A stretch of 64,000 bases of DNA from the NCBI RefSeq assembly GCF_022699665.1, contig NZ_JALDNB010000007.1:231960-295959 (forward strand), given 5' to 3'. The translations under genes were made by a program, and so were the position numbers. The stretch is from Chryseobacterium aahli (GTDB lineage Bacteria; Bacteroidota; Bacteroidia; Flavobacteriales; Weeksellaceae). Shown here piece by piece: positions 8,982 to 18,961 of the stretch; within the stretch, counting starts at the first letter, position 1, and each line of letters begins with the position of its first letter. The notes beneath the pieces were generated by a model. That model made no database searches. It saw nothing but the letters and a program-made list of their open reading frames with translations, and was not told the DNA's origin.

Positions 8982-10820
8982 ATGAACGAATATAAAAAAA
9001 TACTAAAATTCGCAAGACCTCATCAGAAATATATTTACGGGAGTTTAGCCTTCAACTTGCTGTATTCTTTTTTTCAGATAGCTTCATTAGGAGCCATCCT
9101 ACCAGTATTAGGAATGCTTTTCGGTACTATCAAGCCTGAAAAATATGAGTCGGCTCCGGTTTATTCAGGCGAAATTGTAGATGCATTATCTTATTTGAAA
9201 GAGTATTTAAATTATACGGTACAAAATTTAGTTACAGAATACGGCACGCTCAATGTATTAGCTTGGCTTTGTATTATCACGGCATTCATGTTTTTATTAA
9301 GAAACATATTTAGATACCTCGGATCTTATCTTTTGATCAATTATCGTGTTGGTGTTACCAAAGATCTTCGTGGAGCGATGTACAGAAAAATTCTTTCATT
9401 GCCTGTTTCTTTCTTTACAGAAAGTCGAAAAGGAGATATGATGTCTCGTATGTCAAACGACGTAGGTGAAGTAGAAGGCAATATCTTGGGAAGCTTAGTA
9501 GATTTGATCAACTCTCCATTTATGTTGATCAGTACTTTGGTGACTTTGTTTTTCTTAAGCCCCGAAATGACACTTTTCTCGTTATTGGTACTACCAGTAA
9601 TGGGAACATTAATCGCATTAATAGGAAAAAGCCTTAAAAAAGATTCTCACGAAGCTCAGAACGAAATGGGAACTATTTTTTCAATCGTAGACGAAACATT
9701 AAAATCATCAAAAGTAATTAAGATTTTTAATGCTGAAAAAATAATGAACAGCCGTTTTATGGGTTCGATGCAAAAGTGGATCAACAGCTCTATAAGATTA
9801 GGAAGAAAAAAAGAACTGGCATCACCAATGAGCGAATTCTTGGGATCTATAACATTTTTAATAATTGCATGGTACGGTGGAAAACAAATTATTGTAGAAA
9901 AAAGCATTTCACCAGAAGATTTTCTTGTGTTTTTGGGAATGTTTTTTCAAATTTTACCGCCAATGAAAAGTTTGTCAACATCTATTTCAAATATCCAGAA
10001 AGGGGAAGCTTCTCTTACCAGAGTTTTGGAAATTCTTGAAGCCGATGTGAAAATTGAGGAAGTTGCCGAGCCAGTTTCTATATCAAATCTTGATGCTCAC
10101 ATAGAATTTAAAGACATTGGTTTTTATTATGATAAATCTAATTTAATCCTAAAAAATTTCAATTTAAAAATACCTAAAGGAAAAACAGTTGCTTTGGTAG
10201 GACAAAGTGGAAGCGGAAAGACAACTATCGCAAATCTTTTAGCGAGGTTCTATGATGTTTCCGAAGGTCAGATTTTAATTGACGAAACTGACATTAAACA
10301 TTTAAAACTCGAAGAATACAGAAAGCTATTGGGTATGGTAACTCAGGAATCTGTTCTTTTCAACGATACGGTTTACAATAACATTTTAATGGGTAAACCT
10401 GAAGCTTCCAGAGATGAAGTGATTGCTGCAGCTAAAATTGCCAATGCAGATCTATTTATCACTCAACTTCCGAATGGTTACGACACCAATATCGGAGACG
10501 ACGGAGGAAAACTTTCAGGCGGACAGAAACAAAGAGTTTCTATCGCAAGAGCAGTTCTGAAAAACCCACCAATTATGATTTTGGATGAAGCAACTTCCGC
10601 TTTGGATACAGAATCTGAAAAATTTGTACAGGATGCCCTTGAAAAAATGATGGAAAACAGAACATCTTTAGTCATTGCCCACCGACTTTCAACCATCCAA
10701 AAAGCAGATTGGATTGTCGTAATGGAAAAAGGCGATATTATGGAACAAGGAACCCATCAGGAACTTATGGCAAAACGAGGAACCTATCACAAACTCGTAG
10801 AGCTACAAAATTTTGATTAA
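8982..10820 (+). CDS. MsbA-like ABC exporter (fused membrane and ATPase domains)
   Basis: 612 aa half-transporter. An N-terminal six-helix membrane domain (about 1-335) is followed by the ATPase: Walker A GQSGSGKT (about 407-414), signature LSGGQKQR (about 512-519), Walker B IMILDEATSALD and the switch His in VIAHRLST. It works as a homodimer in the inner membrane. The resemblance is to lipid A/multidrug exporters of the MsbA type; the substrate cannot be set from sequence. A DUF1801 gene follows 21 bp downstream and is probably co-transcribed. Confidence 0.9.
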   Translation: MNEYKKILKFARPHQKYIYGSLAFNLLYSFFQIASLGAILPVLGMLFGTIKPEKYESAPVYSGEIVDALSYLKEYLNYTVQNLVTEYGTLNVLAWLCIITAFMFLLRNIFRYLGSYLLINYRVGVTKDLRGAMYRKILSLPVSFFTESRKGDMMSRMSNDVGEVEGNILGSLVDLINSPFMLISTLVTLFFLSPEMTLFSLLVLPVMGTLIALIGKSLKKDSHEAQNEMGTIFSIVDETLKSSKVIKIFNAEKIMNSRFMGSMQKWINSSIRLGRKKELASPMSEFLGSITFLIIAWYGGKQIIVEKSISPEDFLVFLGMFFQILPPMKSLSTSISNIQKGEASLTRVLEILEADVKIEEVAEPVSISNLDAHIEFKDIGFYYDKSNLILKNFNLKIPKGKTVALVGQSGSGKTTIANLLARFYDVSEGQILIDETDIKHLKLEEYRKLLGMVTQESVLFNDTVYNNILMGKPEASRDEVIAAAKIANADLFITQLPNGYDTNIGDDGGKLSGGQKQRVSIARAVLKNPPIMILDEATSALDTESEKFVQDALEKMMENRTSLVIAHRLSTIQKADWIVVMEKGDIMEQGTHQELMAKRGTYHKLVELQNFD

Positions 10821-10841
10821 ATCTTTTTAAATTTATTTAAA

Positions 10842-11189
10842 ATGAACCCTATACAAGAGTACTTCTTCAGAATCAATGAACCTGAGCGAAGTACTCTTTT
10901 GTTTTTAAGAAAGAAGATTTTAGAATCGGATCCTGAAAACATTACTGAAACTTTAAGCTTCGGACTTCCGTTTTTTAAGTTTAAAAAGAAAATGCTGTGT
11001 TATCTGTATTACAGCAAAAAGCATCAGAAACATTACATCAGCTTTTATCATGGCGACCGATTAGATTACCCCGAATTGATTTCAGAAGGCAGAAAGAAGT
11101 TTAAAATCCTTTTGATTGACATGGATGAGGATTTGCCTCTGGAATTAATATTGACGCTAATCAATGAGGTAAAAAAGCATATAAAATAA
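10842..11189 (+). CDS. DUF1801 family protein
   Basis: 115 aa, soluble, starting MNPIQEYFFRINEPERSTLLFLRKK. The TETLSFGLPFFKFKKKMLCYLYY block and the following HYISFYHG match the DUF1801/YdhG-like fold (SufE-unrelated, function unknown). It ends with a helix IDMDEDLPLELILTLINEVKKHIK. It is close behind the ABC exporter gene and ends before a strong bidirectional terminator. Confidence 0.8.
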   Translation: MNPIQEYFFRINEPERSTLLFLRKKILESDPENITETLSFGLPFFKFKKKMLCYLYYSKKHQKHYISFYHGDRLDYPELISEGRKKFKILLIDMDEDLPLELILTLINEVKKHIK

Positions 11190-11217
11190 CAATTACAATA
11201 TCAATCCTGATAAAACT

Positions 11218-11250
11218 AAAAGACCGCCTCTTTCGAAACGGTCTTTATTT
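11218..11250. terminator. Bidirectional terminator
   Basis: Stem AAAAGACCG / CGGTCTTT (11239-11246) around a 12-nt loop. It separates the convergent DUF1801 and psd genes. Confidence 0.85.
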
Positions 11251-11271
11251 ATTTTTTGTAATTGCTAAATA

Positions 11272-11925
11272 CTAATCTTTCATTCTTGCGATCACATCAA
11301 TTCCTCCTTTGGTTTTATCACCAATTTTGCAGATAATCTCAGTGTCTAACGGTAAGAATATATCCATTCTTGAACCGAATTTAATGAAACCAAATTCATG
11401 TCCGGCTTTTGCTGCATCGCCTTCATTACAATAGAAAACAATTCTTCTCGCTACATATCCTGCAATCTGTCTGAAAACCACTTTATGATTGGTCATACTT
11501 TCTACAGCAACTGTTGTTCTTTCGTTTTCTGTAGAAGATTTTTCGTGCCACGCTACCAGATATTTCCCTGGATGATATTTTTTATAAATAACGTTTCCTG
11601 AAACCGGATATCTACAAATGTGAACATTGAGCGGAGACATGAAAATCGAAACCTGAATGGCTTTTTCCTTTAAAAATTCAGTTTCTTCAACTTCCTTAAT
11701 CATTACAACCTTACCATCAACAGGCGCAATGACATTCTCCGTATGATCCAAAATATCACGATTCGGAACCCTGAAAAACCAAAACACCAAAGCATAAATA
11801 ACTAATATGGGTATGATGATTAAAAGCGACCACATTTCCAGGAAATAGATAGCTACCGACGCAATTATTGCAAACAATACACTGGCAACTACGATGGTGC
11901 CTTTTGATTCTTTATGTAACTTCAT
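11272..11925 (-). CDS. psd: Phosphatidylserine decarboxylase
   Basis: 217 aa, the short archaeal/Bacteroidota type. Two N-terminal membrane segments (about 9-28 and 32-51) precede the catalytic domain with APVDG (68-72), MSPLNVHICRYP (97-108) and the self-cleavage site FGSRMD, where Gly184-Ser185 gives the pyruvoyl group. It turns phosphatidylserine into phosphatidylethanolamine at the inner membrane. It starts 4 bp after the cdsA stop, so it is translationally close to the enzyme making its upstream CDP-lipid precursor. Confidence 0.96.
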   Translation of the reverse strand: MKLHKESKGTIVVASVLFAIIASVAIYFLEMWSLLIIIPILVIYALVFWFFRVPNRDILDHTENVIAPVDGKVVMIKEVEETEFLKEKAIQVSIFMSPLNVHICRYPVSGNVIYKKYHPGKYLVAWHEKSSTENERTTVAVESMTNHKVVFRQIAGYVARRIVFYCNEGDAAKAGHEFGFIKFGSRMDIFLPLDTEIICKIGDKTKGGIDVIARMKD

Positions 11926-11929
11926 GAGT

Positions 11930-12802
11930 TTATATAAATTTTTCTAAAATAAAGTACAAATATACGACAGGAACACAGATTAAAAAACTATCCAGCCTAT
12001 CTAATACTCCGCCATGCCCAGGGATAATGTTTCCGCTGTCTTTTACCCCGAAAGTTCTTTTCAGCTGGCTTTCTACCAAATCTCCCAAGGGCGCAAAAGC
12101 TGCAATCAGAAAACCAACAACCATCCAATTCCCACGAAGCTGTGGCTGATACATTTCAACAAAATAAGAAAGAACTAATGTAAGTACTACTCCACCAGCA
12201 TAACCTTCCCAGGTTTTTTTAGGCGAAATCTTAGGCGCCATTTTATGTTTTCCAAAAAACTTTCCAACCAAATAAGCAAACGTATCACTGCTCCAAATTA
12301 AAATAAAAAGGAAAATAACTTCTAACGAAAAATTGCTGTCGTAAGAAGAGTATTTAGGTAAACCCAATGCAAATGAGAATGGTAAAGCGACGTATATTAC
12401 TGTGAAAATTAGTTTCCCGCTATCAAAGTATAGCTCACTTGTAAATTTAAATAAAGTAACTACCGCAATCACAACAAGTGCCAATGCAAGGATTTCCGTT
12501 AACCTGAAATTAAAATAAAAATCGTGATAAAAATACCGTTTAGAGAACATATAGAAAATAAGCAGTACGATGGGTAAAACCACCCATTTTTCGTATCCAT
12601 TGCCAAATTTCATGATTTTTATGCACTCCCACGTTCCTACCAGCAAAAGAAAAGTGATTAACCCGTAATACAAATATTGCTGCTTTACAAGACCCGGCGA
12701 AATTTGATACAGAAGCTGAGCTCCCAATGGCGTAGTACAGAGAATAATGACTGCAATGTAAACAACCCCCGAAATGGTTCTCTGAATAAGATTTTTGTCC
12801 AA
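11930..12802 (-). CDS. cdsA: Phosphatidate cytidylyltransferase
   Basis: 290 aa, about eight membrane helices. The CDP-diglyceride synthase signature is clear near the C-terminus: SQLKRTFGVKDSGNIIPGHG followed by GVLDRLDS, and the upstream KTWEGYAGG motif is present. It makes CDP-diacylglycerol, the precursor of all phospholipids including the psd substrate. The start appears to be TTG (12802-12800) giving MDKNLIQRTISG; no ATG lies nearby in frame. Operon: LUD gene, cdsA, psd with gaps of 21 and 4 bp. Confidence 0.95.
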   Translation of the reverse strand: MDKNLIQRTISGVVYIAVIILCTTPLGAQLLYQISPGLVKQQYLYYGLITFLLLVGTWECIKIMKFGNGYEKWVVLPIVLLIFYMFSKRYFYHDFYFNFRLTEILALALVVIAVVTLFKFTSELYFDSGKLIFTVIYVALPFSFALGLPKYSSYDSNFSLEVIFLFILIWSSDTFAYLVGKFFGKHKMAPKISPKKTWEGYAGGVVLTLVLSYFVEMYQPQLRGNWMVVGFLIAAFAPLGDLVESQLKRTFGVKDSGNIIPGHGGVLDRLDSFLICVPVVYLYFILEKFI

Positions 12803-12823
12803 AATTTAAAATTTAGATTGTTT

Positions 12824-13405
12824 CTAGTCTTCTAACAACAGCAGAAACAGCTTGGTATTATTGTTTGTTGCGGTATCTAGTTTAGAATGATTTCCGCTTA
12901 TTGAGGTAAGATTTTTTATATTCCCGCTGCGCTTTATTTTCCCCATTGCATCGTTCAGATTATTAACAATCTGAGAAACGTTTGCCATCACAACAATTTT
13001 TGATGGTAGCCTTGAAGAATGGTAGTGCAGAATATTATTGTGGGAAAGCATTATTCTACCGTCATATGCAATTAGATATTCGCAAGTGATAAATGCAGCA
13101 TCGTTGACTGTTTCAAGTTGTGGCGTATGAGAAATCTTTACAACATTCAAAAAATTTTGTAAATCTTTGTCACAACAAAACACAGAATTTACACCCTCAA
13201 TCTTTAAGATCTGGTTTAATGTCTGCAAAGCTTCAGCTTCATCAGCACAATAATTAAAAAAACCTCCGGAATGGGTAAACAATTGGGCGAACTTATAATC
13301 AAGATCAGCGTTTTTCAGCGAATCCCCTAGCTTCTCCAGACTTTGTTTGTCATCTTCCTCAGGCTGATTAGTTAGTTTGCTTACAATTCTCTTAAATAAA
13401 CTCAA
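12824..13405 (-). CDS. LUD domain (LutC-like) protein
   Basis: 193 aa, soluble. The C-terminal two thirds show the LUD/LutC pattern (AAFITCEYLIAYDGRIMLSH, LPSKIVVMANVSQIV, then a C-terminal LFLLLLED). LUD proteins take part in lactate utilisation in other bacteria; in flavobacteria this copy sits between ftsH and cdsA without lutA/lutB, so its role is open. Start is TTG (13405-13403). A TATTTTTG box on the minus strand at 13440-13433 suggests that this three-gene unit has its own promoter. Confidence 0.75.
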   Translation of the reverse strand: MSLFKRIVSKLTNQPEEDDKQSLEKLGDSLKNADLDYKFAQLFTHSGGFFNYCADEAEALQTLNQILKIEGVNSVFCCDKDLQNFLNVVKISHTPQLETVNDAAFITCEYLIAYDGRIMLSHNNILHYHSSRLPSKIVVMANVSQIVNNLNDAMGKIKRSGNIKNLTSISGNHSKLDTATNNNTKLFLLLLED

Positions 13406-13432
13406 CTTAATGTATTTTTAGTCAACTTACTA

Positions 13433-13440
13433 CAAAAATA
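13433..13440 (-). promoter_or_regulatory. -7 box for the LUD-cdsA-psd unit
   Basis: Minus strand TATTTTTG, 27 nt before the TTG start. The ftsH terminator lies just upstream, so a separate promoter is expected. Confidence 0.55.
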
Positions 13441-13482
13441 GAAAATTAATTAGAATTGCTTCTAATAATATTGCTTTAAAAT

Positions 13483-13514
13483 GAAAAAACCCGGCAATTT
13501 TACAATCACCGGGC
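13483..13514 (-). terminator. Terminator of ftsH
   Basis: Minus strand GCCCGG (13514-13509) pairs with CCGGG (13494-13490), followed by TTTTTT. It lies 25 nt after the ftsH stop. Confidence 0.8.
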
Positions 13515-13538
13515 TGTATTCAATTGAATATAAATATT

Positions 13539-15524
13539 TTAAAGCTGAGCAGGACTTTCTGGAGCCTGAATCTCACTTTCTTCTACTTTTTCATGGATTG
13601 GAATGGTATTCGTCACCGGTCTCTCTGTCAATTCAGGATCCCAAGCTCTTTTACCGAATATATCCTCAAGATCTTCACGGAAAATAACTTCTTTTTCTAA
13701 AAGTTTATTTGCCAAAGCATCTAATTTATCTTTATTCTCAGTAAGAATTCTTACCGCTCTTTCGTATTGATTTTCAATAATCATTTTGATTTCTGCATCA
13801 ATCTTAGAAGCAGTTGCCTCAGAATAAGGTTTCCCAAAACTATATTCTGATTGACCTGAACTGTCATAATAAGAAATATTACCAATATTAGGACTCAATC
13901 CGTAAATCGTAACCATTGCCTGAGCTCTCTTAGTCACTGTTTCCAAATCTGAAAGTGCACCTGTAGAAATATTATTAAATATAACTTGCTCAGCCGCTCT
14001 ACCTCCTAATGTAGCACACATTTCGTCTAACATTTGTTCAGTAGTTGTCAACTGTCTTTCTTCAGGAAGATACCAAGCCGCCCCTAATGAACGTCCTCTT
14101 GGAACAATTGTCACTTTCAATAATGGAGAAGCGTGTTCTACCAACCAAGAAATTGTTGCGTGACCAGCCTCATGGAATGCCACTCTTTTTTTCTCAGATG
14201 GCTTAATCGCCATATTTTTCTTCTCAAGACCACCGATGATCCTATCTACAGCATCTAAGAAATCTTGCTTATTGACAGATTCATGACTGTTTCTTGCTGC
14301 AATTAAAGCTGCCTCGTTACAAACATTCGCAATATCTGCCCCACTGAAACCTGGAGTTTGCTTTGCCAAGAACTCTCTGTCTATAGTCTCGTCTAGTTTG
14401 ATTTTCTGTAAATGAACATCAAAAATCTCTCTTCTTTCGTGTAATTCAGGAAGGTCAACATAAACCGAACGGTCAAAACGACCAGCTCTCATTAATGCTT
14501 TATCCAGAATATCAGCTCTGTTGGTTGCTGCCATTACAATTACGTTCACGTCGGTTCCGAAACCGTCCATTTCAGTAAGCAATTGGTTCAATGTATTTTC
14601 TCTTTCGTCGTTTCCGCCAGAGAAATTATTTTTTCCTCTTGCACGTCCGATCGCATCAATCTCATCAATAAAGATAATCGCAGGAGATTTTGCCTTTGCC
14701 TGAGCAAACAAATCTCTTACTCTTGAAGCTCCTACCCCAACAAACATTTCAACAAAATCTGAACCTGAAAGTGAGAAGAAAGGAACTTTAGCTTCACCTG
14801 CAACAGCTTTCGCCAATAAGGTTTTACCTGTTCCCGGAGGGCCTACCAAAAGTACTCCTTTAGGAATTTTACCTCCCAATTTTGTGTATTTTTCAGAGTT
14901 TTTCAAGAAGTCTACAACTTCCTGCACCTCTTCTTTAGCTCCTTCTAATCCTGCAACATCCTTAAATGTTGTCTGAATCTTTTCTTTTTCGTCAAATAAT
15001 TTGGCTTTAGATTTACCGATAGAGAAGATCTGTCCTCCGGGACCTCCGCCACTTCCCATTTTTCTGAAAAGGATAAAGTAGAACAATCCTAAAATCGTAA
15101 TCCAGATAAGAGCTTGAACAAGAGCACCCATCAATGCACTCTCTCCTTCTGCATAATCTTTAGACGTTTTGATTGCCGGATTCTGGCTCTTTATAGATTC
15201 AAATTTCTCTAAGAAAAGCTGTAAATCTCCGTACTTAAGGCTATAATCAGCCTTTGCAGAAGACATACCTAAATTTGAAAAAGGATTTGCCTTGTCATCT
15301 TTCGTCACGGTAGCTGTTTTCGCAGCTTTTGTTAAAAATACTTCAGCTTTCTGAGCTTGTTTATCAATCAACACATTCTGAACTTTCCCCGACTGCATTT
15401 CTCTAAAGAAAGCATCTTCGTCAATAGATTTTGAATTGTTGCCACCCAAAAAGTTCGAGGCAAAAAATAACAAAAGGGCTATTATAGCGATTGGGAAAAA
15501 CCAGTTAAATCCTTTATTATTCAT
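13539..15524 (-). CDS. ftsH: ATP-dependent zinc metalloprotease FtsH
   Basis: 661 aa. Two membrane helices (about 9-25 and 135-154) flank a periplasmic domain. The AAA module has Walker A GPPGTGKT (228-235), Walker B IIFIDEID (283-290) and the second region of homology around [18 protein letters not shown]. The M41 protease has HEAGH (451-455) with the downstream Asp in [12 protein letters not shown]. It is a hexamer in the inner membrane that degrades damaged membrane and short-lived cytosolic proteins. rsfS lies 16 bp upstream in the same operon. Confidence 0.98.
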   Translation of the reverse strand: MNNKGFNWFFPIAIIALLLFFASNFLGGNNSKSIDEDAFFREMQSGKVQNVLIDKQAQKAEVFLTKAAKTATVTKDDKANPFSNLGMSSAKADYSLKYGDLQLFLEKFESIKSQNPAIKTSKDYAEGESALMGALVQALIWITILGLFYFILFRKMGSGGGPGGQIFSIGKSKAKLFDEKEKIQTTFKDVAGLEGAKEEVQEVVDFLKNSEKYTKLGGKIPKGVLLVGPPGTGKTLLAKAVAGEAKVPFFSLSGSDFVEMFVGVGASRVRDLFAQAKAKSPAIIFIDEIDAIGRARGKNNFSGGNDERENTLNQLLTEMDGFGTDVNVIVMAATNRADILDKALMRAGRFDRSVYVDLPELHERREIFDVHLQKIKLDETIDREFLAKQTPGFSGADIANVCNEAALIAARNSHESVNKQDFLDAVDRIIGGLEKKNMAIKPSEKKRVAFHEAGHATISWLVEHASPLLKVTIVPRGRSLGAAWYLPEERQLTTTEQMLDEMCATLGGRAAEQVIFNNISTGALSDLETVTKRAQAMVTIYGLSPNIGNISYYDSSGQSEYSFGKPYSEATASKIDAEIKMIIENQYERAVRILTENKDKLDALANKLLEKEVIFREDLEDIFGKRAWDPELTERPVTNTIPIHEKVEESEIQAPESPAQL

Positions 15525-15540
15525 TTAATACTTTTAAAAT

Positions 15541-15909
15541 TTATACTTCACTTTCTATTTTGGTGATTTTTGCATCACCCCAAAGTTCTTCAATATCGTA
15601 ATACTGACGAGTCTCTTTCTGGAAGATATGCACCACCACGGTTACATAATCTACCAAGACCCACATTGAGTTTTCTGTACCCTCTACATGCCAAGGTCTG
15701 TCCTGAAGATCGTTTCTTACCTTTTTTTCTACACTTCCGGCTAATGCCGAAACTTGTGTATTTGAGTTACCACTACAAATTATAAATGTTTCTGCTACCG
15801 AGTTTTCAATTTTTGAAAGGTCGAAAATCATAATATCTTCCCCCTTTACATCCTGGATAGCTTCTACAATTTTATCTATTAGCGCTTGCTTTTCTACTGT
15901 TTTGTTCAT
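15541..15909 (-). CDS. rsfS: Ribosomal silencing factor RsfS
   Basis: 122 aa, the usual length of the RsfS/Iojap family, with KGEDIMIFDLS, AETFIICSGNSNTQVSAL, WHVEGTENSMWVLVDYVTVVVHIF and the terminal YDIEELWGDAK. It binds uL14 on the large subunit and blocks subunit joining in starved cells. It leads the rsfS-ftsH operon and is divergent from birA. A minus-strand TAAATTTG box (15936-15929) sits 19 nt before the ATG. Confidence 0.95.
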   Translation of the reverse strand: MNKTVEKQALIDKIVEAIQDVKGEDIMIFDLSKIENSVAETFIICSGNSNTQVSALAGSVEKKVRNDLQDRPWHVEGTENSMWVLVDYVTVVVHIFQKETRQYYDIEELWGDAKITKIESEV

Positions 15910-15928
15910 TAAAATATACTATAATCTG

Positions 15929-15936
15929 CAAATTTA
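15929..15936 (-). promoter_or_regulatory. -7 box of the rsfS-ftsH operon
   Basis: Minus strand TAAATTTG, 19 nt upstream of the rsfS ATG. No clear -33 TTG. Confidence 0.5.
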
Positions 15937-15995
15937 TTGTTTTTCTTTTACTTTAACCTTACTTTTAGGGCTTTAATGTCTTAAAGTTTTCATAA

Positions 15996-16709
15996 ATGAC
16001 CGATCTGTTTTACCAAAAAGAGTGTTCTTCTACTAATGACGAAATATCTCAGGTTTTACTTTATCCACATTCAAATTTTGTTGGTCTCTATACTTTTAAT
16101 CAAACAAAAGGAAGAGGGCAGTACGGAAATATTTGGGCTTCCCACCCTGAGCAGAATCTTGCATACACCATTGCTGTAAAAACTCAGGACATCAAACTCA
16201 GTGATTTCTTGTTCAATTATTATACCGCAACAGCAATACGCGAGTTTCTTGCCAAACTGACCGAAAAAACAGTGACGATAAAATGGCCAAATGATATTAT
16301 TTTAGCCAACAAAAAACTAGTCGGAATTCTGATCGAAAAGAAAAAATTCAATGGAGAAAATTATTTTATTATTGGAGCAGGAATTAATGTTCTTCAGGAA
16401 AAGTTTGACGAAATTTCTAATGCAGGCTCAATCTTAACCCAAACCGGAAAAAAAATAGAATTACAAAGTTTCACTAAAGATTTACATGAATTTTTAGTTG
16501 AAAAATTTAAAAATATAGATTCTGAAGAAAATGTTTTAGAAGAATTTAATTTAAATCTATTCAGAAAAGATGAAATTTCAGTTTTCGAAATTGACGGAAA
16601 GCGACAAAATGGCATCATCAGAAAAGCTGACGAAAAAGGTAAAATCTGGATTGAATTTGAAGATGAAACAAAATCGTTTTACCACAAAGAAATAAAACTT
16701 CTTTACTGA
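15996..16709 (+). CDS. birA: Biotin--[acetyl-CoA-carboxylase] ligase
   Basis: 237 aa, the short form without an N-terminal DNA-binding domain, so an enzyme and not a repressor. The substrate-binding motifs KGRGQYGNIWAS (about 36-47), IKWPNDI (about 89-95) and KKLVGILIE (about 100-108) are present. It makes biotinyl-AMP and transfers biotin to the carboxyl carrier protein. Its last 7 bp overlap the 3' end of the convergent permease gene. Confidence 0.94.
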   Translation: MTDLFYQKECSSTNDEISQVLLYPHSNFVGLYTFNQTKGRGQYGNIWASHPEQNLAYTIAVKTQDIKLSDFLFNYYTATAIREFLAKLTEKTVTIKWPNDIILANKKLVGILIEKKKFNGENYFIIGAGINVLQEKFDEISNAGSILTQTGKKIELQSFTKDLHEFLVEKFKNIDSEENVLEEFNLNLFRKDEISVFEIDGKRQNGIIRKADEKGKIWIEFEDETKSFYHKEIKLLY

Positions 16710-17815
16710 TTCGCTCTTCTGATATACAAGATTAAAGTCAGTGGAAAAAAGATAATATTCGGCATCCACATTGCCAATGACGGAGTCAGAATTTTATTCT
16801 CTGAAACCACTTTTAAGGCCTCAAAAGAGAACACAAACACGAAAGCCAAGGAAATCCCGATTGCCAGGTTGATTCCTAAACCTCCTCTTTTCTTTTGAGA
16901 AGAAAGTGAAAGTGCTAAAAATGTCAGTAAGATGATTGATACAGGCATTGAGGTTCTTTGATGAAACTCATTCAAGTGTGCATTCAGGTTGCTGTTTCCT
17001 TTTTCTCTTTCTCGATCGATGAATTTTATAAGCTCAGGAGTCGTTTTATTTTGACCCAAAAGTTCGTTTGGAAACAACTCTTCTGGTGCCTGTCCATAAC
17101 TTTTCCTCAACTCAAAACCCTGACCTAATTTTTCTGAATCATCTTTATTAATGGTCTTTTCGAGAAAACTATTCAGTACAAATTGCTTTTTCGCAGGATC
17201 CCAATACGCATCATTTGCTTTCAGTTCGTAAGTCAGTTTACGGTTTTTATCAAATTTTTGGTAGACAAAACCGTAGCCACGATATTCTTTTTTATTCCAC
17301 GAATTGATAAAGATATATTCCGTTTTGCTCAATTGCGCCGAAACCGGAGCTGTACCCAGAATTTTATCTTTATTCGTTTGATTATAAGTATACGCTTCGA
17401 GCGCATTTTTCTTAATATTCGCCCATGGCAACACAAAATGATTGACAACCAGAGAAAGTAAAGCAATGAAAAGTGAAGTCAGCAAATAAGGTTTTGCAAA
17501 TCTGTGAAAACTCGCACCACTACTGATAATCGCAACAATCTCAGTATTATTTGCCATTCTGGAGGTAAAATAAATCACAGAAATAAACACCAAAATTGCC
17601 AAAAATGTAACGACAAGATTGATAATCCAGAACGGATAAAAATGGATAAGGAAATAGGTTAAATTTAATTTTGGATCAAGAGCGGTGGCATTTTCAATTC
17701 TAGGAATTTTCTGCTGAACATCGATCACCAAAACAACCGTAGACAGCAATATCAACATGAAACCAAAGGTTCCAAGGTATTTTCTTACGATATATCTGTC
17801 TACAATTTTAAACAT
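16703..17815 (-). CDS. lptG: LptF/LptG (YjgP/YjgQ) family permease
   Basis: 370 aa with the family plan: three N-terminal helices (about 12-30, 55-80, 100-120), a periplasmic domain (about 135-275) and three C-terminal helices (about 285-365). The opening IVDRYIVRKYLGTFGFMLILLS is typical. With its partner and LptB it extracts lipopolysaccharide from the inner membrane. Only one such gene is here; whether it is the F or G subunit is not certain. Last gene of a four-gene minus operon, 9 bp after tgt. Confidence 0.88.
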   Translation of the reverse strand: MFKIVDRYIVRKYLGTFGFMLILLSTVVLVIDVQQKIPRIENATALDPKLNLTYFLIHFYPFWIINLVVTFLAILVFISVIYFTSRMANNTEIVAIISSGASFHRFAKPYLLTSLFIALLSLVVNHFVLPWANIKKNALEAYTYNQTNKDKILGTAPVSAQLSKTEYIFINSWNKKEYRGYGFVYQKFDKNRKLTYELKANDAYWDPAKKQFVLNSFLEKTINKDDSEKLGQGFELRKSYGQAPEELFPNELLGQNKTTPELIKFIDREREKGNSNLNAHLNEFHQRTSMPVSIILLTFLALSLSSQKKRGGLGINLAIGISLAFVFVFSFEALKVVSENKILTPSLAMWMPNIIFFPLTLILYIRRANQ

Positions 17816-17824
17816 GAAATAATT

Positions 17825-18958
17825 TTAAAGTCTTTGTCTTAAAACAGGAACTACAGAATTTTTCCATTCATAGAAATCCCCTGCCAATATATGCTCTCTA
17901 GCAACTTTTACCAAATCTAAGTAAAAAGCCAGATTATGAATCGAGGCAATCTGCTTTCCTAAATATTCTTTCGAAACGAATAAATGACGCACATACGCTT
18001 TAGAATACTCTCTATCAACAAAACTTGTCCCAAACTCATCCAGCGGCGAAAAATCTTTCTTCCATCTTTCATTTTTAAGATTCATGACACCTTGCCAAGT
18101 GAAAAGCATTCCGTTTCTGGCATTTCTTGTCGGCATCACACAATCCATCATGTCAATTCCCAAACCAATAGATTCCAAAATATTCCAAGGGGTTCCTACT
18201 CCCATCAAGTATCTTGGTTTGTCTTTAGGTAAAATATCAGTTACCTCATCGGTGATTCTGTATAATTCATCTTCCGGCTCGCCAACAGAAAGTCCGCCGA
18301 TGGCATTTCCTTCCGCACCAGCTTCTGCAATAACTTCTGCCGAAATTTTTCTTAGATCTGAATAGGTAGAACCTTGAACGATTGGGAAAAATCTTTGTTT
18401 GTATCCGTATAATTCAGGATTTTTTTCATTCCAATCCATGCATCTTTTTAACCAACGATGGGTCATATCCATAGATTTTTTCACCTGATTGTAGTGTGCC
18501 GGATAGGCAACACATTCGTCAAAAGCCATGAAAATATCAGCTCCAATCTGTCTCTGGATTTCCATAGATTTTTCCGGAGTAAACAAATGAACACTTCCGT
18601 CAATATGAGATTTGAATTTCACCCCTTCTTCAGACATTTTTCTCGTACCCGAAAGTGAAAAAACCTGAAAACCACCAGAATCGGTAAGAATAGGAAGATC
18701 CCAATTCATAAATTTATGCAAACCACCAGCTTCCTCCATCACTTCCATACCCGGACGAAGGTATAAATGATAAGTATTCCCCAAAATAATCTGGGCTTTG
18801 ATATCATCTCTTAGTTCTCTCTGATGTACGGTTTTCACACTTGCAACAGTTCCTACAGGCATAAAAATCGGAGTCTGTACGACACCGTGGTCGGTAACCA
18901 ATTCTCCTGCTCTTGCCTTTCCCTGCGAAGTTTTTTCTATCTTAAAAAATTGCTGCAT
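17825..18958 (-). CDS. tgt: Queuine tRNA-ribosyltransferase
   Basis: 377 aa, full length. Catalytic features: DSGGFQVFSLS (about 92-102), GGLSVGE (about 221-227), and the nucleophile Asp in GIGLDIMMD-like sequence GLGIDMMDCVMPTRNARNG. It exchanges guanine for a queuosine precursor at the wobble base of tRNAs with GUN anticodons. The classic C-terminal CxCxxC zinc cluster is not visible: the tail reads YLGKQIASIHNLAFYLDLVK, which retains only the later His. This is seen in some bacterial members, and I see no sign of damage. Three base pairs separate it from the lipoprotein gene upstream. Confidence 0.93.
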   Translation of the reverse strand: MQQFFKIEKTSQGKARAGELVTDHGVVQTPIFMPVGTVASVKTVHQRELRDDIKAQIILGNTYHLYLRPGMEVMEEAGGLHKFMNWDLPILTDSGGFQVFSLSGTRKMSEEGVKFKSHIDGSVHLFTPEKSMEIQRQIGADIFMAFDECVAYPAHYNQVKKSMDMTHRWLKRCMDWNEKNPELYGYKQRFFPIVQGSTYSDLRKISAEVIAEAGAEGNAIGGLSVGEPEDELYRITDEVTDILPKDKPRYLMGVGTPWNILESIGLGIDMMDCVMPTRNARNGMLFTWQGVMNLKNERWKKDFSPLDEFGTSFVDREYSKAYVRHLFVSKEYLGKQIASIHNLAFYLDLVKVAREHILAGDFYEWKNSVVPVLRQRL

Positions 18959-18961
18959 ATT

